In this document: positions 14,853 to 19,142 of the stretch, in pieces
Layout of the letters: the number at the start of each line of letters is the position of its first letter
Numbering within the stretch: position 1 is the first letter of the stretch
DNA from: CAYMLL01 sp964390645
Lineage (GTDB): Bacteria > Planctomycetota > UBA8108
Direction of reading: 5' to 3'
DNA length: 19,142 nucleotides
Assembly: GCA_964390645.1 (NCBI GenBank)
Contig: CAYMLL010000136.1
Span: 1 to 19,142, forward strand
The notes under the pieces: generated by a model
The model's input: the letters and a program-made list of their open reading frames with translations, nothing else
What the model was told of the DNA's origin: nothing
The model's database searches: none
Translations under genes and position numbers: made by a program

Positions 14853-16763
14853 TTATCGCTCCACGGAGAGCTCGAGACCTGCCGTCCACGCGGTCGCGCG
14901 GCGCACGAGGCGCTCCACCTCCGGAACGGCTCGGGCCTTCACGTCGTGGCCGAGCACGCTGACGAAGACGCGGCCCTTGCCGTACTCGCGAGTCCACGCG
15001 ATCGGCTCACGCTTCTTCGAGTACTCCGAATGCGCGTCGAGCAGGACGTGGATCCTGGCGTCTCCCTGGAGCTTCGAATAGAGCTCGTCGTCCGTATCGA
15101 AGGAGCCGAGGCCAGCGCTGATCGGGTGATCAGCGTCGACAGTCCGGACGAGAAACGGCGCGCGCGGCGTATGACCCGATATCTTCTTGCCATCCTGCTT
15201 GCCGACCCAGACGCGCCCAATAATGTCGCGGTACGTGTCCCAGCCCGGAAACGCGTAGACAGCGAAGTGGAGCGCGACGAGACCTCCGCCCCGCTCGACG
15301 TAGCGCGCCAGGTTCGCTCGCGCCTCGTCACCGGGATCTCGCGGCGGAGGATTGCGAAAGTTGAGGACGATCGCGTCATAGCTCCCCAACCGGCTGGACT
15401 CGAGGATGCGCGGATCCTCGCAGATGAACACCTGCAGTCTACCGTCCCCCTCGATGATCCGACGCGTAAACGGAGTCGTCGCACGCCAGTCGTGCGCAGG
15501 AACGTCGTCGCCGGCGACGATCAGGACTCGCGTCTTCTTAGACAGCGGAGCCCTCGTTTCCTTTCCGGACCGGGCTGGCGACTTGTCTCGAACGGTCTTC
15601 CCGATGGAGACGAGATTCCCACTCTGGAGCTCGAGCTCGACCGGATCGACGTTCTGTGTCAGGAAGGCGCCCGCGCGCTGATCTCCCCTCAGGTACGCGT
15701 CGAAGAAAGCCAGGGTGTAGGCCTTGATGATCGACTTGGCGCGGTCGATCGGCAGGAACTCCTCACCCGTGCGCTTGTCCTTGCCGACACCGTCACCGAA
15801 AGACGGCGAGATCCGATCCATGTCTGTGAAGCTGAAGTGACCGCCGCGCTTCACCGTCAGCAGGTGCTTCGGGCCCTTGCTCGCCTGGTAGTACATGCGC
15901 GCGACAGCATTGCCAGGCTGCTTCATCGTTCGGTCGCGGTCCCCGAGCATGACGAAGCAGGGTACGGAGGTGCGCTTGCCGTATGCGACCGTCATCGGAA
16001 TGATCGCCTTGACGCGCTTGTCGCTCTCCGCGACCTTGCACGCGGTGAAGCCACCAAAGGAGTGGCCCAGAACGCCGATATTCTCGGCATCGAGCGCGCC
16101 TTCGAGCCAGCTCCCATCGCGACCGCTCTGCGCGAGGAAGCGTGTGATCAGAAACGACACATCGACCGGACGGTCCTTCGCCGAGTTGCCGCGGCCGCTG
16201 CCGTCGTACGGAAGCGCCTTGTCGGGCAGCGGAGTGACGCCCGCGTTGCCGGTGTGGTCGGGCGACACCACGACGTAGCCATGGCTCGCGAGATGATCCA
16301 TCTGAAAGACGTTCTGATGGCGGATTCCGCCGTTGCCATGGGAGAACACGATCAGTGGAAATCGGCCCGGCCGCCGCTTCGCGCCGCGCACTCCGATCGA
16401 GCGGAAGCGACGGTCCACCTGCTCGAGCTCGCCTCCGAAGTGCTCGACGAGCCGGCGTGCCGGGTCCCGGTGCTTGCCGAAGAACTCGCTGAAGATCGTC
16501 GGCTTCCTGCCGCGTGCGGCATCGATCGCGGGATACCAGATCTCGGTAACGAGGGTCCGCGGCCCGCCGCTGTAGGCGTCCTGACGCGACTCGTCGACCA
16601 ACACGAGCGTCCGCACTCCGACGGGATAGGGACCCGGCGATGCATAGCCCGCAAGATCGAGACCCGCATCGCCCGCAGACTCGAGATTCCCGCCGGACAC
16701 CACGATCCCCGCCAGCAGCGGCAAGACCAGCCGCACGCGAGGGCCTCTCGTTCGCGTCGTCAT
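14853..16763 (-). CDS. Secreted PAF-acetylhydrolase-like alpha/beta-hydrolase fused to a ThuA-like domain
   Basis: 636 aa from the ATG at 16763, chosen because a signal peptide begins there (basic MTTRTRGPRVR, hydrophobic LVLPLLAGIVVSG). Residues about 36-370 match the plasma-type platelet-activating-factor acetylhydrolase/dienelactone-hydrolase-like fold: AGYASPGPYPVGVRTLVLVD, EIWYPA, VFSHGNGG at the oxyanion strand, nucleophile Ser235 in GHSFGG, acid Asp275 or Asp277 in LGDRDR, His309 in RGGHF. After a basic linker (about 385-410), residues 411-632 form a ThuA-like class I glutamine-amidotransferase-like fold, with LVALHFAVYAF at the elbow and AWTREYGKGRVFVSVLGHD near the end, a common planctomycete module usually lacking the amidotransferase Cys. 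The gene starts 31 nt after the HtrA stop, probably in one operon. The hydrolase probably cleaves an ester or short-chain lipid; the ThuA part may bind carbohydrate. The substrate is unknown. Confidence 0.87.
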   Translation of the reverse strand: MTTRTRGPRVRLVLPLLAGIVVSGGNLESAGDAGLDLAGYASPGPYPVGVRTLVLVDESRQDAYSGGPRTLVTEIWYPAIDAARGRKPTIFSEFFGKHRDPARRLVEHFGGELEQVDRRFRSIGVRGAKRRPGRFPLIVFSHGNGGIRHQNVFQMDHLASHGYVVVSPDHTGNAGVTPLPDKALPYDGSGRGNSAKDRPVDVSFLITRFLAQSGRDGSWLEGALDAENIGVLGHSFGGFTACKVAESDKRVKAIIPMTVAYGKRTSVPCFVMLGDRDRTMKQPGNAVARMYYQASKGPKHLLTVKRGGHFSFTDMDRISPSFGDGVGKDKRTGEEFLPIDRAKSIIKAYTLAFFDAYLRGDQRAGAFLTQNVDPVELELQSGNLVSIGKTVRDKSPARSGKETRAPLSKKTRVLIVAGDDVPAHDWRATTPFTRRIIEGDGRLQVFICEDPRILESSRLGSYDAIVLNFRNPPPRDPGDEARANLARYVERGGGLVALHFAVYAFPGWDTYRDIIGRVWVGKQDGKKISGHTPRAPFLVRTVDADHPISAGLGSFDTDDELYSKLQGDARIHVLLDAHSEYSKKREPIAWTREYGKGRVFVSVLGHDVKARAVPEVERLVRRATAWTAGLELSVER

Positions 16764-16794
16764 TTCCTGAACCCCTGACCTCCCGACGCCTCTC

Positions 16795-18108
16795 TCAGTC
16801 GATGTTGCCGCCGATCCGGATCTCGATCTCGATCGGCTTGCCGTCACGCACGACCCTGACGTCGACCTGATCACCCGGAAGCCGCCTCGCGAGCAGCGTC
16901 TTGAGATCCGTCGTCGACTCGATCTTCTCCCCTCCCATGGCGACGATCACATCGCCCTCCTGGAGCCCGGCCCTGCTCGCCGGTCCACCCTCTCTGACCT
17001 CCTTCACTCGCACTCCCACGGTGCCGTCATCCCGTTCCACGGACTGCGGCACCACCCCCAGGTAAGGCTTGCCCGGCGCGACGAGTATCGCCGTCAGCGT
17101 CTGCCGAGTGTCGCCTCGCTTCACCTCGGCGACGATGTGTTCCCCGGCAGGATAGGTGCCAAGGATGCCGAGGAAGCGGCTGCGCGTCGGGACGCTCAGG
17201 CCTCCCAGCCGTACGAGATAGTCGCCCGTGCGAAAGCCTGCCCGTGACGCCGGTGTGCTCGACTGCACCCGTGTGACGAGCAAGCCGGCCTTGCCGTCGA
17301 CGCGCTCACCGACACCCAGGCCCCGGATCGTCCCGTGGAGCACGACACCGCCTCTTGCCGACTTGAGCGGATCGAGGAAGCGGCTGATCTGGTTCGACGG
17401 TACCGCGTAACCGACGCCGGTGTTGATGCCGATGTAAAAGCGCACCTCGATCTTGCCGTTGACGCCGACGACCTTGCCATCAAACGTCAACAACGGCCCG
17501 CCCGAGTTGCCGCGGTTGACCGCAAGGTCGACCTGGACGGCGTCGTTATACATGTCGCTATAGCGATGCACCGCGCTGACGATACCGGCCGACACCGACG
17601 GCTCGAAATTCGGCGGCGCCCCGCTCGCGAAGACGCTGTCCGACCCGATGAGAAACGGATCGCCGAGCGCGAAGACCCGCTGCCCCGGTCGCACCGTGCT
17701 GCTGTCACCCAGCTCCAGAAAGGGAAGGCCCTTCGCGTTGCGGAGCTTGAGGAGTGCGATATCTCCCATGGGATCGCGTCCGACAATATCCGCCTTGAAG
17801 AACTTGCCCCCGGCGATGAACGCCTCGACGTCATCCGCGCCCTCCACGACATGGTTGTTCGTCAGCACGAATCCGTCAGCGCTGATGCAGAACCCGGAGC
17901 CACTCGCGATGCCGTTGATTCGCCGTCCACCCTGAATCCCCCTCAGGAAGACGAAAGCGGGCTTCGCGGCCTCGATGGCAGCCACCTGCGTGACCTGCGC
18001 CTCGAGGAGAAGATCGAGCTCCGTGCTGTCCTTCCCGAGCAGGTCGACGAAGCCCGGGGTGCCGACGAAGACGAACAAGAAGAGGCAACCAAAGATCTTC
18101 TTCACCAT
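16795..18108 (-). CDS. HtrA/DegP-type serine protease with two PDZ domains
   Basis: 437 aa from the ATG at 18108, which lies one base after the preceding gene's TGA and begins a signal peptide (MVKKIFGCLFLFVFVGTPGF). An upstream ATG would start inside the preceding gene. The protease domain (about 40-250) has a full triad: His86 in LTNNHVVEG, Asp116 in GDIALLKL, Ser202 in NRGNSGGPL. A longer loop at about 155-170 (SDSVFASGAPPNFEPS) precedes SAGIVSAVHR. PDZ1 spans about 255-342 and PDZ2 about 347-433, the latter with PYLGVVP and GLQEGDVIVAMGG. This is an extracytoplasmic housekeeping or stress protease by family. The one-base gap (TGA-G-ATG) indicates translational coupling to the pseudoprotease upstream, implying matched dosage and perhaps a mixed complex. 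The hydrolase-ThuA gene follows after 31 nt. Confidence 0.94.
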   Translation of the reverse strand: MVKKIFGCLFLFVFVGTPGFVDLLGKDSTELDLLLEAQVTQVAAIEAAKPAFVFLRGIQGGRRINGIASGSGFCISADGFVLTNNHVVEGADDVEAFIAGGKFFKADIVGRDPMGDIALLKLRNAKGLPFLELGDSSTVRPGQRVFALGDPFLIGSDSVFASGAPPNFEPSVSAGIVSAVHRYSDMYNDAVQVDLAVNRGNSGGPLLTFDGKVVGVNGKIEVRFYIGINTGVGYAVPSNQISRFLDPLKSARGGVVLHGTIRGLGVGERVDGKAGLLVTRVQSSTPASRAGFRTGDYLVRLGGLSVPTRSRFLGILGTYPAGEHIVAEVKRGDTRQTLTAILVAPGKPYLGVVPQSVERDDGTVGVRVKEVREGGPASRAGLQEGDVIVAMGGEKIESTTDLKTLLARRLPGDQVDVRVVRDGKPIEIEIRIGGNID

Positions 18109-18109
18109 C

Positions 18110-19142
18110 TCACTCCCGGGTCCTCGGAGGCCGCGTGCCAAGCACACCCTTCAGTACGACGGTGTTTTCACCTCGTCGTACCTTGAACTCGACCTTCTCT
18201 CCAGCCTTCTGTGCGAAAATCAGGAAGCGCAGCTGGTTGAAATTGTCGAGCGAACGACCGTTGAACTCGATGATCACGTCACCCTTGCGAACCCCGGCCC
18301 GCTCGGCCGAGCTCCCCTCTACGACGAGCAGCACGGGCGCACCGTGGACGTCGGGATTGACGACCTCGGACTGAATGCCGAGAAAGGGCACGAGTGGCCG
18401 GTCGATGCTCTCCGACTTCGAGAGCCGCGGTAGAATCTCGCGAACAGTCCTGGCAGTCGTTCCGAACCCGATGCCCGAGTTGAAGCCCCACTGGGGATAC
18501 GTGTGCCCCACGAATCCGGAGACCGCGACGATCCTGCCGCGCAGATCGATCAGCGGGCCGCCGACGTTGCCGTAGTTGAGCTTCGCGTCCGTCTGAATCG
18601 CTCGGTCACCATTGCGACCGATGGCGCTGACGATGCCTTCCGTCATCGTCAGACGATCCGGAACCGGGGAGCGGCCGACCGCGAAGAGCATCTGTCCGGT
18701 GCGCGGCGCCGTGTCCGACCACGGCGGATCTCGCCAGTCCTTCTCGGCAACTGCCAGCTCCGATCCATCGACGCGCAGCAGGGCGACGTCATCCGTCGGA
18801 CTTCGAGCGATGATGGTCGCCGAGCGGGTCTTTCCCGAGGGCAGTCGCACGTCGATCTTGCGGACCTCACCCAGGACGTTGTAGAGGCTCGTCAAGACGT
18901 GCCCTGCACGATCCACGAGGATACCGCTCACCCACCCCCGCGGTCGCTTGAAGTAATCTTTCCACTCTCCTCGACCTCGAAACGCACCCTCGAACGGAAG
19001 CTGGTCACGCGGTACGGCCACGTCCTTCTTCCGCTCGACCCGCAGTCCGACCACCCACGGCTCGACAGAGTGCGCAAGCTCCTCGATCGTGCGCGGCACC
19101 GTCATCTCGGCAGCGATCGAGTCGACCGCCGGCGCCAGGGTG
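18110..19142 (-). CDS. HtrA-family pseudoprotease with one PDZ domain (partial, N-terminus beyond window)
   Basis: 344 codons are visible. An ATG at 19105 is not taken as the start because the frame continues upstream to the window edge with TLAPAVDSIAAE, which looks like a signal-peptide end, and no Shine-Dalgarno precedes that ATG. Numbering from it, a trypsin-like fold covers about 5-225 and one PDZ about 240-325 (PFLGIQSE; GVRKGDVIIEFNGR). Two of three catalytic residues are replaced: the TNNHVV motif reads TSLYNV, with Tyr75 for His (codon 18881-18883), and GNSGGPL reads GNVGGPL, with Val181 for Ser (18563-18565). Asp106 in DDVALL is kept. The reading frame is intact and flanking structural motifs are well conserved, so this is a maintained non-catalytic protein, not a decayed gene. 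Its stop is 1 nt from the start of the active HtrA. It is likely a chaperone, adaptor or regulator of that protease. Confidence 0.88.
   Translation of the reverse strand, partial: TLAPAVDSIAAEMTVPRTIEELAHSVEPWVVGLRVERKKDVAVPRDQLPFEGAFRGRGEWKDYFKRPRGWVSGILVDRAGHVLTSLYNVLGEVRKIDVRLPSGKTRSATIIARSPTDDVALLRVDGSELAVAEKDWRDPPWSDTAPRTGQMLFAVGRSPVPDRLTMTEGIVSAIGRNGDRAIQTDAKLNYGNVGGPLIDLRGRIVAVSGFVGHTYPQWGFNSGIGFGTTARTVREILPRLSKSESIDRPLVPFLGIQSEVVNPDVHGAPVLLVVEGSSAERAGVRKGDVIIEFNGRSLDNFNQLRFLIFAQKAGEKVEFKVRRGENTVVLKGVLGTRPPRTRE

Noticed and set aside
13190..14962. Long plus-strand open frame opposite the GlmS-like gene
   Set aside because: It lies antisense to a gene with clear catalytic motifs. Its translation is rich in Arg, Asp and His with no domain signature, as expected of the complement of GC-biased codons.
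14850..16778. 642-codon plus-strand open frame opposite the hydrolase-ThuA gene
   Set aside because: Minus-strand sense shows a signal peptide, GHSFGG and ThuA motifs. The plus-strand product has no recognisable fold, so it is a shadow of high GC third positions.
18110..19105. The HtrA homologue without catalytic residues considered as a decayed pseudogene
   Set aside because: The frame is intact over more than 340 codons, the PDZ and core strands are well conserved, and the stop is tightly coupled to the next gene, all of which indicate a maintained protein.

Overview
The window is a high-GC bacterial chromosome segment carrying ten protein genes. No RNA gene, phage, insertion sequence or CRISPR array is visible. 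The gene content fits a Planctomycetota-like bacterium: WD40 repeats joined to a beta-sandwich domain, several trypsin-like/PDZ (HtrA) proteins, a secreted alpha/beta-hydrolase fused to a ThuA domain, and a lipoprotein with a redox-dead thioredoxin fold. That assignment is an inference from family content, because no rRNA or other phylogenetic marker is present.

Layout. On the minus strand at the left edge are a WD40 protein (its C-terminus lies outside the window) and, upstream of it, a membrane-anchored HtrA protease. A 397-nt divergent spacer with a strong inverted repeat follows. A plus-strand operon then encodes a soluble PAS-GAF histidine kinase, a single-domain response regulator (4-nt ATGA overlap) and ADP-glucose pyrophosphorylase (glgC), the entry enzyme of glycogen synthesis. 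Convergent to glgC is a minus-strand lipoprotein gene with a Ser-Gly-Asp-Gly repeat linker and a C-terminal thioredoxin-like domain lacking its cysteines; it has the best sigma70-like promoter in the window. Divergent from it is a plus-strand GT39/ArnT-type membrane glycosyltransferase.

The right half is entirely minus strand. An 1170-residue GlmS-like protein keeps the glutaminase and most sugar-phosphate-site residues. It carries two large insertions in the glutaminase domain, a Ser where GlmS has its Schiff-base lysine, and about 310 extra C-terminal residues. Upstream of it lies a tight three-gene cluster: an HtrA pseudoprotease (catalytic His to Tyr and Ser to Val, 5' end outside the window), an active-looking HtrA protease whose start lies 1 nt from the preceding stop, and a secreted PAF-acetylhydrolase-like/ThuA fusion.

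Themes. Three HtrA-type proteins, one of them catalytically dead, point to investment in extracytoplasmic protein quality control. glgC with a two-component system, the GlmS-like protein and GT39 all touch sugar-nucleotide or amino-sugar metabolism, but only the first three plus-strand genes form a clear operon. The best candidates for something undescribed are the giant GlmS-like enzyme and the dead/live HtrA pair with its hydrolase-ThuA partner. Gene ends are marked by short GC hairpins with no U-tract, several overlapping or abutting stop codons.
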